Origin: Streptomyces daqingensis
Lineage (GTDB): Bacteria; Actinomycetota; Actinomycetes; Streptomycetales; Streptomycetaceae
NCBI RefSeq assembly: GCF_014645895.1
Contig: NZ_BMMP01000007.1
Span: forward strand, 186,001 to 250,000
Length of the DNA stretch: 64,000 nucleotides
Reading direction: 5' to 3'
Shown: positions 33,362 through 41,763 of the stretch, piece by piece
How positions within the stretch are numbered: the stretch's first letter is position 1
Layout: each line of letters begins with the position of its first letter
Notes under the pieces: model-generated
Database searches by the model: none
Told to the model about the DNA's origin: nothing
What the model saw: only the letters and a program-made list of their open reading frames with translations
Made by a program: the position numbers and the translations under genes

Positions 33362-36337
33362 GTGACCCAGCAACCCGAGCACGTCGAGGACGTCTGGGCG
33401 GCCGACTCCCAGGCCCGGAGCGTCCAACAGGCCCACCCCGGCGAGCGGTTCCCCGTCGCGCGGCAGCGCAGCGGAGGCTCGGGCGGAGGCCGCGAGGCCG
33501 GCCACGCGGAACAGCACGACCGCGGTGCCGACGCCGCCGCGCCGGTCGCCGCATCCTTCGAACGCGTGCCTCCGCAGGACCTCGAAGCCGAACAGTCCGT
33601 CCTCGGCGGCATGTTGCTCTCCAAGGACGCCATCGCCGACGTCGTCGAGGTGCTCAAGGGCCACGACTTCTACCGTCCCGCGCACGAACTCGTCTACCAG
33701 GCCGTCCTCGACCTGTACGCGAAGGGCGAGCCCGCCGACCCCATCACCGTCACCGCCGAACTCACGCGCCGGGGCGAGATCGGCCGCGTCGGCGGGCCCG
33801 GCTACGTCCACTCGCTGGTGCAGACGGTGCCGACGGCGGCCAACGCCGAGTACTACGCGGAGATCGTCCACGAGCGGGCGATCCTGCGCCGCCTCGTCGA
33901 AGCCGGCACCCGCATCACGCAGATGGGGTACGCCGCCGACGGCGACGTCGACGACATCGTCAACTCCGCGCAGTCGGAGATCTACCAGGTCACGGAGGCC
34001 CGTACCTCCGAGGACTACCTCCCGCTCGGCGACATCATGGAGGGCGCGCTCGACGAGATCGAGGCGATCGGCTCCCGCAGCGGCCAGATGACGGGTGTGC
34101 CGACGGGCTTCACCGACCTGGACTCCCTGACGAACGGCCTGCACCCCGGCCAGATGATCGTCATCGCGGCCCGTCCCGCCATGGGAAAGGCACTCGCGCT
34201 CGACACCCCGCTCCCCACCCCCGACGGGTGGACGACCATGGGGGAGGTGCAGGCCGGAGACCTGCTCCTCGGCGCCGACGGGAAGCCCACCCGTGTCATC
34301 GCCGCCACCGACGTCATGCGTGACCGGCCGTGCTACCGGATGACGTTCGACGACGGCACGACCGTGGTCGCGGACGCCGACCACCTGTGGCTCACCGAGA
34401 CCCGCGCCTCTCACGGATCGGCACAGCAGGCCGCCGCGAGGACCACGAAGGAGATCGCGGCGACAGTACGCGCCACCTCCGACGAATGCGTGAACCACTC
34501 CGTACGCACCGCCGCACCGCTCGAACTGACGGAACGTGACCTGCCCGTACCGCCCTACACGCTGGGCGTCCGGCTCGCAGGCGGAACCGGCGACGCGGCC
34601 GCGGCCTACGACCTCGCGGCCGTCGGCCAACTCGGCTGCTCCGAGGGCGCCGAGAGACACGGCAGCCTGCCCGCCCCCCTCCACGAGGCGGGAGCACTGG
34701 GGAACGGGCACATCCCGGTCGAGTACCTGCGGGCGTCCGCCGCCCAGCGGCGGGCACTGCTCGCCGGTCTCCTCGACACCGCGGGGACGGTGGACCCGGC
34801 CGGGTCCGTGGAGTTCGCGGTGGACGACCGGGCGCTCGCCGACGGGTTCCGCGAACTCGTCCTGAGCCTCGGATACCTGTGCGGGATGAGGGAGACGCGC
34901 ATCGAGAACGCGTCGGAAGAGCCGTCGACCTGTTACACCGTCACCTTCACCACCGACGACGAGGTCTTCCGGTCGCGCGGCAAGCAGCAGGCGCACCGGC
35001 GGCGGCGCCCGGCCACGCCAGAGCTGACGCGGCGGTACATCACGGACGTGGAGGAGACCGGTTCCGTCCCGGTCCGCTGCGTGGAGGTCGACAACCCCGC
35101 ACACCTCTACCTCGCGACCCGGTCCATGATCCCCACCCACAACTCCACCCTCGCCCTCGACTTCGCGCGGGCCTGCTCGATCCGGCACAACATGCCCAGC
35201 GTGATCTTCTCGCTGGAGATGGGGCGCAACGAGATCGCGATGCGGCTGCTGTCGGCCGAGGCCCGGGTGGCGCTCCACCACATGCGGTCGGGGTCGATGA
35301 CGGACGAGGACTGGACGCGGCTCGCCCGGCAGATGCCCGGCGTGACGGAGGCACCGCTCTACATCGACGACTCGCCCAACCTGTCGATGATGGAGATCCG
35401 GGCCAAGTGCCGCCGCCTGAAGCAGCGGAACGACCTGAAGCTCGTCGTGATCGACTACCTCCAGCTGATGCAGACGGGCAGCTCGCGGCGCCCGGAGAGC
35501 CGCCAGCAGGAGGTCTCGGAGATGTCCCGCAACCTCAAGCTGCTCGCGAAGGAGCTGGAGCTCCCGGTCATCGCGCTCTCCCAGCTCAACCGAGGGCCCG
35601 AGCAGCGTACGGACAAGAAGCCGATGGTGTCCGACCTGCGCGAATCGGGCTGCATGACCGCTGACACGACTCTGCTCCGCGCCGACACGGGGGCGCCCGT
35701 CACGTTCGCCGAACTGATGAAGGACGGGTACGAGGGCGTGCTCGTGTGGTCGCTGGACGACCGCCGCCGCCTGGTGCCGGCTCCCGTCACGAACGTCTTC
35801 TCCTCCGGCACGAAACGGGTCTACCGGCTGCGTCTCGCGTCGGGCCGTGAGGTCAAGGCCACCAGCAACCACCCGTTCCTCACCTTCGACGGATGGACCC
35901 CGCTGGGGGATCTCGCGGTCGGATCCCGGGTCGCCGTCCCCCGCCGCACCCCGCAGCCCGTCGCAGGCGCGTCCGGGGAAGGCGTGATCCGGTGCGCCGA
36001 GGCCCCGACCTCCGAAACTCTGCACGGTGCGGCCACCGACGACGTGTTCTGGGACCGGGTGGTGGAGATCGAGCCGCTCGGTGACCAGCCGGTCTACGAC
36101 GCCACGGTGAAGGGCACGCACAACTTCATCGCGGACGGCATCTTCGCGCACAACAGCATCGAGCAGGACGCCGACATGGTCGTGCTGTTGCACCGTGAGG
36201 ACGCGTACGAGAAGGAGTCCCCCCGAGCGGGCGAGGCGGACTTGATCGTGGCCAAGCACAGGAACGGCCCGACGGCCACGATCACCGTCGCCTTCCAGGG
36301 CCACTACTCGCGCTTCGTGGACATGGCGCAGACGTAG
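33362..36337 (+). CDS. dnaB: Replicative DNA helicase DnaB with two inteins
   Basis: 991 aa precursor, 505 aa after splicing. N domain: FERVPPQDLEAEQSVLGGML; then the linker and the RecA-like motor. Intein 1 (318 aa) interrupts the Walker A motif between MGK and STLALDFAR; intein 2 (168 aa) sits at SDLRESG / SIEQDADMV. Walker B KLVVIDYLQLM and the arginine-finger region are intact, so splicing at both places should restore a normal hexameric helicase. GTG at 33362 is chosen because GGAGGAGG sits 7-8 nt upstream; it gives a ~45-residue disordered N-terminal extension before the conserved domain. If either intein failed to splice, no active helicase would form, so both must be functional. Confidence 0.96.
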   Translation: MTQQPEHVEDVWAADSQARSVQQAHPGERFPVARQRSGGSGGGREAGHAEQHDRGADAAAPVAASFERVPPQDLEAEQSVLGGMLLSKDAIADVVEVLKGHDFYRPAHELVYQAVLDLYAKGEPADPITVTAELTRRGEIGRVGGPGYVHSLVQTVPTAANAEYYAEIVHERAILRRLVEAGTRITQMGYAADGDVDDIVNSAQSEIYQVTEARTSEDYLPLGDIMEGALDEIEAIGSRSGQMTGVPTGFTDLDSLTNGLHPGQMIVIAARPAMGKALALDTPLPTPDGWTTMGEVQAGDLLLGADGKPTRVIAATDVMRDRPCYRMTFDDGTTVVADADHLWLTETRASHGSAQQAAARTTKEIAATVRATSDECVNHSVRTAAPLELTERDLPVPPYTLGVRLAGGTGDAAAAYDLAAVGQLGCSEGAERHGSLPAPLHEAGALGNGHIPVEYLRASAAQRRALLAGLLDTAGTVDPAGSVEFAVDDRALADGFRELVLSLGYLCGMRETRIENASEEPSTCYTVTFTTDDEVFRSRGKQQAHRRRRPATPELTRRYITDVEETGSVPVRCVEVDNPAHLYLATRSMIPTHNSTLALDFARACSIRHNMPSVIFSLEMGRNEIAMRLLSAEARVALHHMRSGSMTDEDWTRLARQMPGVTEAPLYIDDSPNLSMMEIRAKCRRLKQRNDLKLVVIDYLQLMQTGSSRRPESRQQEVSEMSRNLKLLAKELELPVIALSQLNRGPEQRTDKKPMVSDLRESGCMTADTTLLRADTGAPVTFAELMKDGYEGVLVWSLDDRRRLVPAPVTNVFSSGTKRVYRLRLASGREVKATSNHPFLTFDGWTPLGDLAVGSRVAVPRRTPQPVAGASGEGVIRCAEAPTSETLHGAATDDVFWDRVVEIEPLGDQPVYDATVKGTHNFIADGIFAHNSIEQDADMVVLLHREDAYEKESPRAGEADLIVAKHRNGPTATITVAFQGHYSRFVDMAQT
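34190..35143 (+). other. DnaB intein 1: class 3 (N-terminal Ala), degenerate LAGLIDADG
   Basis: 318 aa, starting ALALDTPLPTPDGW instead of Cys/Ser and ending IPTHN before extein Ser. The class 3 WCT signature is complete: Trp in DHLWLT (block B), Cys in VRCVEVD (block F), Thr in PTHN (block G). Class 3 inteins use the block F Cys as the first nucleophile. An endonuclease domain is still traceable (HIPVEYLRAS, LLAGLLDTAGTV), but both acidic catalytic positions are changed (LAGG and DTAG), so homing activity is unlikely. It splits the ATP-binding loop of DnaB. Confidence 0.92.
35651..36154 (+). other. DnaB intein 2: class 1 mini-intein
   Basis: 168 aa, starting with Cys (CMTADTTLL) and ending FAHN before extein Ser of SIEQDADM, the same insertion point as the well-known cyanobacterial DnaB inteins. 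Block B has ATSNHPFLT and blocks F/G VYDATVKGTHNFIADGIFAHN-type residues. There is no room for an endonuclease, so it is a mini-intein that cannot home by itself. Confidence 0.92.
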
Positions 36338-36434
36338 CGGAGCGGAGCGGCTGCACGGGCTCGGACTCCGGGTCGGAAGCTCATGAGCGCCGGCCAAGCG
36401 ATGGCGCTTGTGCCGTCGTGGTCATCATTTACCG

Positions 36435-36749
36435 GTGACCACATGGATGTGCTGCTACTGGGACGAGGAAGACACCTGGTTCTACTTCGAGGTCGACGCT
36501 GAGGACCGGGTGATCCGGCAGGTCGAACTCGAAGGGCCTGAGCTGACCCCGGTCGCGGCTGCCTCCCTCGCCGAGTGGCTGAGGGCCTGCGACACAGACC
36601 GCCTAGACGAGTACGACAGCAGGTTCGGGATCACCACGGACGTGCCCGTCTCCGAGTGGGAAGGCCACGATCCGGAGCAGCTGACCTCTGAAGAGTTCGA
36701 GGAGATCTGGAACTCCGCCCGTCGGGAGATCGCAGCCCGGCCGTCATGA
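36435..36749 (+). CDS. Small acidic protein, unknown
   Basis: 104 aa if the GTG at 36435 is used (an ATG 9 bases later is equally possible). Very acidic and Trp/Tyr-rich at the start (WMCCYWDEEDTWFYFEVD), with two short alpha-helical blocks later (AAASLAEWLRAC; LTSEEFEEIWNSARREI). This composition is common in immunity proteins and small inhibitors of unknown toxins, but no partner is obvious. GC is lower than in the housekeeping genes, consistent with transferred DNA. No family recognised. Confidence 0.55.
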   Translation: MTTWMCCYWDEEDTWFYFEVDAEDRVIRQVELEGPELTPVAAASLAEWLRACDTDRLDEYDSRFGITTDVPVSEWEGHDPEQLTSEEFEEIWNSARREIAARPS

Positions 36750-37157
36750 GATCGGAGGGGTGGAGGAGGAACGACGAAGTCGTTGATCGTCGGCAGTGCC
36801 CGCGACTGCTGGTCCGCAGTTCGCCGGAAGTTGCACCGACGGCTCTCCGATCCGGTGGAGATCCAGCAGGGTTCCCGGCCGGGGGTTGTGCTGATGACGC
36901 CTGCTGTCCGCAGCGGCCGAATCGTTGCTCAGCATCTCGCCCGGGTTGAGTCCCTGCTCGGCAGCAGCCAGTGCCAGGGCCGCGGCCAGACTGCCGGCAG
37001 CCGCGAGATCCGGATGGAGATCACGGTCGGCGAGAATGGGTTCGTGTCGAGAGGGGCGCGGGGCGTTCGAGGTCAACGCAGGAGTCTGCCGTCTGCGTTG
37101 AGGAGATGGCCACCCCGGTAGAGAACCTGTCGGGCGGCGCGACAGTTCGACGGAAGG
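36750..37157. other. 408-bp spacer without a credible gene
   Basis: Several short frames cross this interval on both strands but none has a good start, ribosome-binding site or Streptomyces-like third-position bias. Composition is closer to the flanking accessory genes. It may be the remains of a decayed gene; no family similarity is visible. Confidence 0.4.
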
Positions 37158-37502
37158 GTGGGGAAGTTGGCTCTGAACAAGAAGGGTTCCCGGCGCATAA
37201 CTGTCGACGGGGTCGAGTATCGCTGGCGAATCCGGAGGAAGCCCTCCTACATGCAGGGACTCTGCTGGACGCCTATGACCTATGCGGTCGAAGCGGCCGA
37301 CGGCAACGAGTCGGGCAGGACCTTGATCGTCACTAGTAGCCATGCCCATCCCAGTAACTGGGCGGGTGCCAAGGCAGTGCCCATCCGCCCAGCCCACGTC
37401 GCTTCCAGCATCCGAGAAGCGCGGAACCGTGGCTGGGAACCGACGAGGGCCGGGGCTCCTTTTCAGCTCGACCGATCGTCAGGGTTCATCGCCCAGCCAT
37501 GA
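37158..37502 (+). CDS. Small basic protein, paralogue of the 39497 protein
   Basis: 114 aa; a TTG at 37167 would give an N terminus that lines up better with the paralogue. It has SRRITVDGVEYRWRIRRKPSYMQG near the start and HVASSIREARNRGWEPTRAG near the end. The gene at 39497 has the same plan (RRLSVGGRSYLWTLRHS ... GAVRALLDAATERGWQPEEG), so the two belong to one uncharacterised family. The stop overlaps the start of the next gene (ATGA), indicating co-translation. Function unknown. Confidence 0.65.
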   Translation: MGKLALNKKGSRRITVDGVEYRWRIRRKPSYMQGLCWTPMTYAVEAADGNESGRTLIVTSSHAHPSNWAGAKAVPIRPAHVASSIREARNRGWEPTRAGAPFQLDRSSGFIAQP

Positions 37503-37828
37503 GACAAGGCGAAGAAGGGCAGTCCATCTCGCCCGAACTGCCCCGGAGGCTCCAGACGTGGTTCGCCGAGCACGAGGAACGCTTGCAATCCTGCGGAATC
37601 ACGGGTGCCGTCCAGCCGTCGCCCGAGGACGGCCGAACCAAGACCAGCACCTGGATGACGCTCGAAAACGATGAGCACGTCGCCGTGCTCATCGTCTGGA
37701 GCAGTGGGGAAGCCGAACTTGAGTACGGGGACGTGAAAACAGGCCAGGTCCGACAGCAGCACCGGGATCTCCGTACCTTCCAGGACATCCTCGACGCCAT
37801 CGAGACCATCCGTGAATGGATTGCGTAA
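37499..37828 (+). CDS. Small acidic protein coupled to 37158, unknown
   Basis: 109 aa. ATG overlaps the previous stop by 4 bp. Predicted alternate beta/alpha content: WMTLENDEHVAVLIVWSSGEAELEYGD in the middle and a C-terminal helix FQDILDAIETIREWIA. Acidic, soluble, no signal. The pair basic protein + acidic protein looks like a small partner system (for example toxin/immunity or ligand/binding protein), but no known family is recognised. Confidence 0.65.
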   Translation: MRQGEEGQSISPELPRRLQTWFAEHEERLQSCGITGAVQPSPEDGRTKTSTWMTLENDEHVAVLIVWSSGEAELEYGDVKTGQVRQQHRDLRTFQDILDAIETIREWIA

Positions 37829-37892
37829 AGGGTGATCCGAAGCACGGTGGCTCGCCCCTGCCTGCCTCCAGGTTGGCTCGTTCGGCCGCGGT

Positions 37893-38786
37893 TCAGATCG
37901 TCAGGACCCGGCGTCCCCGGGCGTGGCCCGCTTGGCTGTCGGTGTGGGCCGCGGCGGCGTCGGCGAGCGTGTACGTCTTCTCGACCGGGATGTGGAGTTC
38001 GCCCCGCGTGATGAGGCGGGCGGTTTCGGCGAGGGCGTCCGGCATGCTTCCGGCCGCGCCGGAGAACCGGACACCGAGGTCCGGCGCGCGCAGGTCGGCG
38101 ATGGAGACCACCTTCCCCGGATCCCCCGTCAGCTCGACGAGTTCGCGGATCACGCCGGAGCCGGCAAGGTCGAGGGCGGCGTCGACCTGGCCGAGCCGCC
38201 GCACCCGTTCGACCCAGCCGCGGCCGTAGGTCGTGGCGGCGGCGCCCAGGCTGTGCAGGTAGTCCTGGTTCGCGGGCCCGGCGACGCCGATCACGGCGAT
38301 CCCCTCGTGGCGGGCGACTTGCAGCACAGCTGATCCGACGCCGCCTGAGGCGCCGCTGACCAGCAGCGTCTGCCCGGGCCGTACGCCGACTTCGCGGATG
38401 ACGCGCAGCGCGGTCTCCATCACCGAGGGGTAGCCGGCCGCCTCCTCGAACGTCAGGTCCGCGGGCATGCGGGCCCAGGCGGAGAGCACGGCGAACTCGG
38501 CGTAGGTGTCCGATCCTTCGCCGAACACGTGGTCACCGGTCTCGATCCCTTCGACGTCCTCGCCGACCTCGTCCACCACTCCGGCGGCGTCCAGGCCGAC
38601 TCCGGACGGCAGTTCGATCGGATGTGCCGCCAGTAACTGGCCTTCACGGATCCTCCAGTCGACGGGGTTCACGCCCGCCGCCCGTACGGCGACGCGTACT
38701 TGGCCCGGGCCCGCGTGGGGTTCCTCGGCGTCGATGAGGCGCAGGACGTCCGGGCCGCCGAACCTGGCGAAGCTCACTTTTCTCAT
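37893..38786 (-). CDS. NAD(P)-dependent medium-chain oxidoreductase (quinone-oxidoreductase type)
   Basis: 297 aa, zinc-independent MDR. The catalytic/substrate half starts VSFARFGGPDVLRLID with AAGVNPVDWRIREG; the Rossmann motif is VSGASGGVGSAVLQVA. No zinc-ligand cysteines are present, as in quinone reductases and enoyl reductases. It is divergent from a TetR gene with a perfect palindrome between them, so it is very likely that regulator's target and may detoxify quinones or aldehydes. Confidence 0.87.
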   Translation of the reverse strand: MRKVSFARFGGPDVLRLIDAEEPHAGPGQVRVAVRAAGVNPVDWRIREGQLLAAHPIELPSGVGLDAAGVVDEVGEDVEGIETGDHVFGEGSDTYAEFAVLSAWARMPADLTFEEAAGYPSVMETALRVIREVGVRPGQTLLVSGASGGVGSAVLQVARHEGIAVIGVAGPANQDYLHSLGAAATTYGRGWVERVRRLGQVDAALDLAGSGVIRELVELTGDPGKVVSIADLRAPDLGVRFSGAAGSMPDALAETARLITRGELHIPVEKTYTLADAAAAHTDSQAGHARGRRVLTI

Positions 38787-38798
38787 GCCGGAGACGTT

Positions 38799-38817
38799 AA
38801 CACTAACGGTTAGTGTT
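38799..38817. promoter_or_regulatory. TetR operator between oxidoreductase and regulator
   Basis: Perfect 19-bp palindrome AACACTAAC-G-GTTAGTGTT. It lies 12 bp upstream of the oxidoreductase start and 39 bp upstream of the regulator, as expected for a repressor of both. Confidence 0.8.
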
Positions 38818-38856
38818 TTGGAACTGGTTCACTTTCGTATCTGCTAGTGTCATGCC

Positions 38857-39486
38857 ATGACCGTGCCGACGACCGGACGCCGTGAGCGGAAGAAGGCCGC
38901 CACCCGCCAGAAGATCGCTGACACCGCCCTGCGGCTCTTCCTGGAGCGGGGGTACGGCTCGGTGGGGATCCGGGACGTTGCCGCCGAGGCCGACGTCGCC
39001 GTCACCACGCTCTTCTCCCACTTCGCCTCGAAAGAGGCCCTGGTGTTCGAGCGGGACGACGACTTCGAGCAGCGCCTCACGCAGGCAGCCACCGGGCGGG
39101 CACCGGACGAGCCCCTCATCCCGGCGCTGCGCCGCGAGATTCACGCCCTGGTGCGGCACTGCACGGCCGAGAGCGCCGCCCCGGTCTGGCGCATGATCGA
39201 GGAGTCCCCCGCCCTGCGGGAGTACGAGGAGTCGATGCGGCTGCGCCACGCGCAGTCGCTCGCGGAGGCCCTCGCCGCCGCCACCGACGTGCCCCAGAGC
39301 GTGACGGCCTGCCGCACGCTCGCGAGGTTCGTGATCGACGCTTACGCGCTGGCCCGCGAAGCAACCGACCCGCAGGCCGCGGTGGATGAGATCTTCGAGA
39401 TGATCGAGGCCGCCTGGCAGGTCACCTGCCCGTCCGTGAGCGGCCGTCAGGGCCCCGCAGGACGCGGCGGCCCGCAGCCTGGGTGA
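38857..39486 (+). CDS. TetR-family repressor
   Basis: 209 aa. The N-terminal helix-turn-helix is GIRDVAAEADVAVTTLFSHF (about residues 39-58), followed by a typical helical ligand-binding domain. It is divergent from the oxidoreductase gene and the palindrome between them is the likely operator. Inducer unknown. Confidence 0.9.
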   Translation: MTVPTTGRRERKKAATRQKIADTALRLFLERGYGSVGIRDVAAEADVAVTTLFSHFASKEALVFERDDDFEQRLTQAATGRAPDEPLIPALRREIHALVRHCTAESAAPVWRMIEESPALREYEESMRLRHAQSLAEALAAATDVPQSVTACRTLARFVIDAYALAREATDPQAAVDEIFEMIEAAWQVTCPSVSGRQGPAGRGGPQPG

Positions 39487-39496
39487 AGCAGATTCC

Positions 39497-39940
39497 GTGC
39501 CCCGCGATCCGAAGAAGCCCCGCCGGCTGAGCGTCGGCGGACGTTCGTACCTGTGGACGCTCCGCCACAGCCACCGCGTGCTGGACGACGGCCGGCGCGT
39601 GGACTGCCGCCAGACCCTCAGGCTCTACCCGCAGCCGGCCGGCGCCGGCGGTCCGTTGCGCATCGTCTTCGCCGGGGGCCCCGGACGGGCGGTCCCGGGC
39701 GGGTCTCCCATGGGCTCCGGGGACGTGGGGTGCGACCGGGACGGCTTCCTCAACCTTCATGAACCGGGCGCCGTACGGGCCCTGCTCGACGCGGCGACGG
39801 AACGCGGGTGGCAGCCGGAGGAGGGGCGGGCGACGGAGTTCGACGGCTGGCCTCTGCTGGAGGACGTCGCCGCCGCACGGTCAGGGAACGCCCGTCCGCC
39901 TGCTGAGGCAGGCAACGACGGGGAGGCGACGCGAAGTTGA
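39497..39940 (+). CDS. Small protein, paralogue of the 37158 protein
   Basis: 147 aa, GTG start 10 bp after the TetR stop, without a clear ribosome-binding site. It shares with the 37158 protein the N-terminal pattern (K)xxRRLSVGGRSYLWTLRH and the C-terminal helix AVRALLDAATERGWQPEEG. The middle contains a Gly/Pro-rich loop. No known domain; perhaps an accessory member of the same local family. It could be co-transcribed with tetR. Confidence 0.65.
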   Translation: MPRDPKKPRRLSVGGRSYLWTLRHSHRVLDDGRRVDCRQTLRLYPQPAGAGGPLRIVFAGGPGRAVPGGSPMGSGDVGCDRDGFLNLHEPGAVRALLDAATERGWQPEEGRATEFDGWPLLEDVAAARSGNARPPAEAGNDGEATRS

Positions 39941-40076
39941 GGCGCCCGGTCTCCGGGGGTGCCGCAGGAGATCGGGACGCCGCAGGTCACGGAGGGGGCG
40001 ACGGGGGTGGCCGGCGCCCCACACATGGAGTCGCGGTGTCCCCGGAGCTTTGGGCGGCCGGCGGGCCCGCACCGGC

Positions 40077-41372
40077 TCAGGCGGAGCGGACGGGCCGTCC
40101 CGCGGCTGCCGGGCGCGGGGGCCAGGCGTGGGGGGCGAGGATGCCGAGGACGTAGGCGCGGGCGACGAGCGCGGGTCTGGTCGGGGCGTGAAGGAGATCG
40201 CGGAGCCGGCTGAGGTGGTAGTCGACGGCCTGCCGGGAGAGCTTCAGCGAGGTGGCGATCTCGCCGTTGGTGCTTCCCTCGGCGAGCAGGGACAGTATGC
40301 GGATCTGCGCGGCGGTGAGCGGCGGGTGCCCTTCGTGGGCGAGGCTCTGGTGGGTGACGACGGCCCACACGTGTGAGGCGCGGCCCGCTGAGGTGGTCAC
40401 GGCGGCCAGATGGAGCCGCGCGCGGCGCTGGTTCCCCTGGGCGTCGAGGAGCACGGCGGAGGTCTCCGCCCGTCTGATGCGGCGGGATATCAACCCCTCC
40501 CACGCGTGGCGGAGTTGGTGCAGTTCGGCCGTGGCGGCGAGCAGGGTGTGCGCGCGGCGGCCGACGAGGTCGGAGAGGCGCGTCCGGAAGAGTTCGGCGG
40601 CGGCCGTACCGGCCTGTTCGATGCGCCCGCCGGCGGAGAGCAGCGCGCACGGCAGGCCGCTGTGGTCGCGCAGCGCCCTCAGGCTCTCCTCGGCTTCGCG
40701 GCGCTGGTTCATGGCGCGGGTGTGTTCGGTGATGTCGACGTAGATCCCGGCCACGCAGGTCCGGCCGTTCTCCTCGACGGGGAAGCGGTGCCCGGCCGCC
40801 TGCCCGGTGCTGCCGTCGGACCGGTGGTAGGTCAGGGTGTGGCGGACCGGCTTGCCGCGGCTGAGGATCTCCTGATCGAGGGCGCGGAACTGGGCGGCGT
40901 CGGAGGGGGAGTCGTGGTCTTCGATGCGGCTGCCGGCGATCCGTTCCGGCGTCGTGCCGTAGAGGTGGGCGTACGCGTGGTTGGCCCACAGGTAGAGCCC
41001 TTCGCTGTCGCGGATGAAGGCCGCGGCGGGGGCGAAGTCGGCGACCTCCGCGAAGGCGGCGTACCGGCGTCCGTTGACGGGCCGCGCCTGTGCCTCGACG
41101 GCGAGTCCGCAGGTGCGTCCAGGGTCGCGGCTGCCGTTCGGGGGGAGCCGCACCTCGAACGTCCGGCCGTCGAACTGGACGAGGCAGTGGCCGTCTTGGG
41201 CGGCGTGCCCCGGCGACGTCATCTGCTGGCGAAGGCGGTCGAGGAAGCGCTGCGCGGTGGCGAGATCGCCGAAGGCGCCGCCGCCCCTCTCCAGGAGGTG
41301 CCACTGCTCGTCGGCCTCCCACCAGGACACGGGGAGGTGCTCTAGCAGTGCTCTGAGCCCGGAGTCATCCAC
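40077..41372 (-). CDS. PAS-domain LuxR-type transcriptional regulator
   Basis: 431 aa. Two sensor segments are visible: an N-terminal PAS-like half and a central PAS domain (AAAFIRDSEGLYLWANHAYAHLYG, about residue 112, followed by DGSTGQAAGHRFPV). A third region (LSAGGRIEQAGTAAAEL) resembles a further degenerate PAS. The C-terminal LuxR helix-turn-helix is LTAAQIRILSLLAEGSTNGEIATSLKLSRQAVDYHLSRLRD. There is no receiver domain, so it senses a small ligand, redox state or light directly. It is divergent from the ATP-grasp operon and is the prime candidate for its control. GTG start at 41372. Confidence 0.87.
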   Translation of the reverse strand: MDDSGLRALLEHLPVSWWEADEQWHLLERGGGAFGDLATAQRFLDRLRQQMTSPGHAAQDGHCLVQFDGRTFEVRLPPNGSRDPGRTCGLAVEAQARPVNGRRYAAFAEVADFAPAAAFIRDSEGLYLWANHAYAHLYGTTPERIAGSRIEDHDSPSDAAQFRALDQEILSRGKPVRHTLTYHRSDGSTGQAAGHRFPVEENGRTCVAGIYVDITEHTRAMNQRREAEESLRALRDHSGLPCALLSAGGRIEQAGTAAAELFRTRLSDLVGRRAHTLLAATAELHQLRHAWEGLISRRIRRAETSAVLLDAQGNQRRARLHLAAVTTSAGRASHVWAVVTHQSLAHEGHPPLTAAQIRILSLLAEGSTNGEIATSLKLSRQAVDYHLSRLRDLLHAPTRPALVARAYVLGILAPHAWPPRPAAAGRPVRSA

Positions 41373-41763
41373 AGCGGCCTTTCGGTTCCGTCTCCCGCCG
41401 GACGGCGGGGGTTCCCCGCGATGCCTATCCCGGGTGCGTGCCGCTCATGCCCGGTTCCCGGCAGGCTGCGAAGTGTGACCTGATCGCGAGCGAGGCGCGC
41501 CATATGTGATCACGGAACCTTCACCGTTGCTCGACGAGGTCTGCAACTTTGGCATTTGCCTGAGAGGCGCCGGGCGGCCGCGGCGATTCCGGGACGCGGG
41601 GTCTGATTCCCTTGTGTGTGCCGTCAGTTACGCCCCGTGTTCTACGCGGGTTGCGCCGTCGTGTGCCCTGCCGGGCCCGGACGCGCGGAGGGCGGGCGGC
41701 AGGCAGCCGGCCGGGCGATCGCCCGCGACCCGGACAGGACGAAGCGAGGGGAGTCGAACTTCA
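41373..41763. promoter_or_regulatory. Divergent control region of the ATP-grasp operon
   Basis: 391 bp between the PAS-LuxR gene and the ATP-grasp gene. It includes an 8-bp palindrome GTGATCAC (41506-41513) and an AT-richer stretch around 41515-41560; clear -35/-10 pairs could not be fixed. No credible small gene. Confidence 0.5.

Noticed and set aside
36744..37397. A 217-codon frame on the minus strand
   Set aside because: Composition and codon usage are not gene-like, it overlaps the 37158 gene, and no domain is visible.
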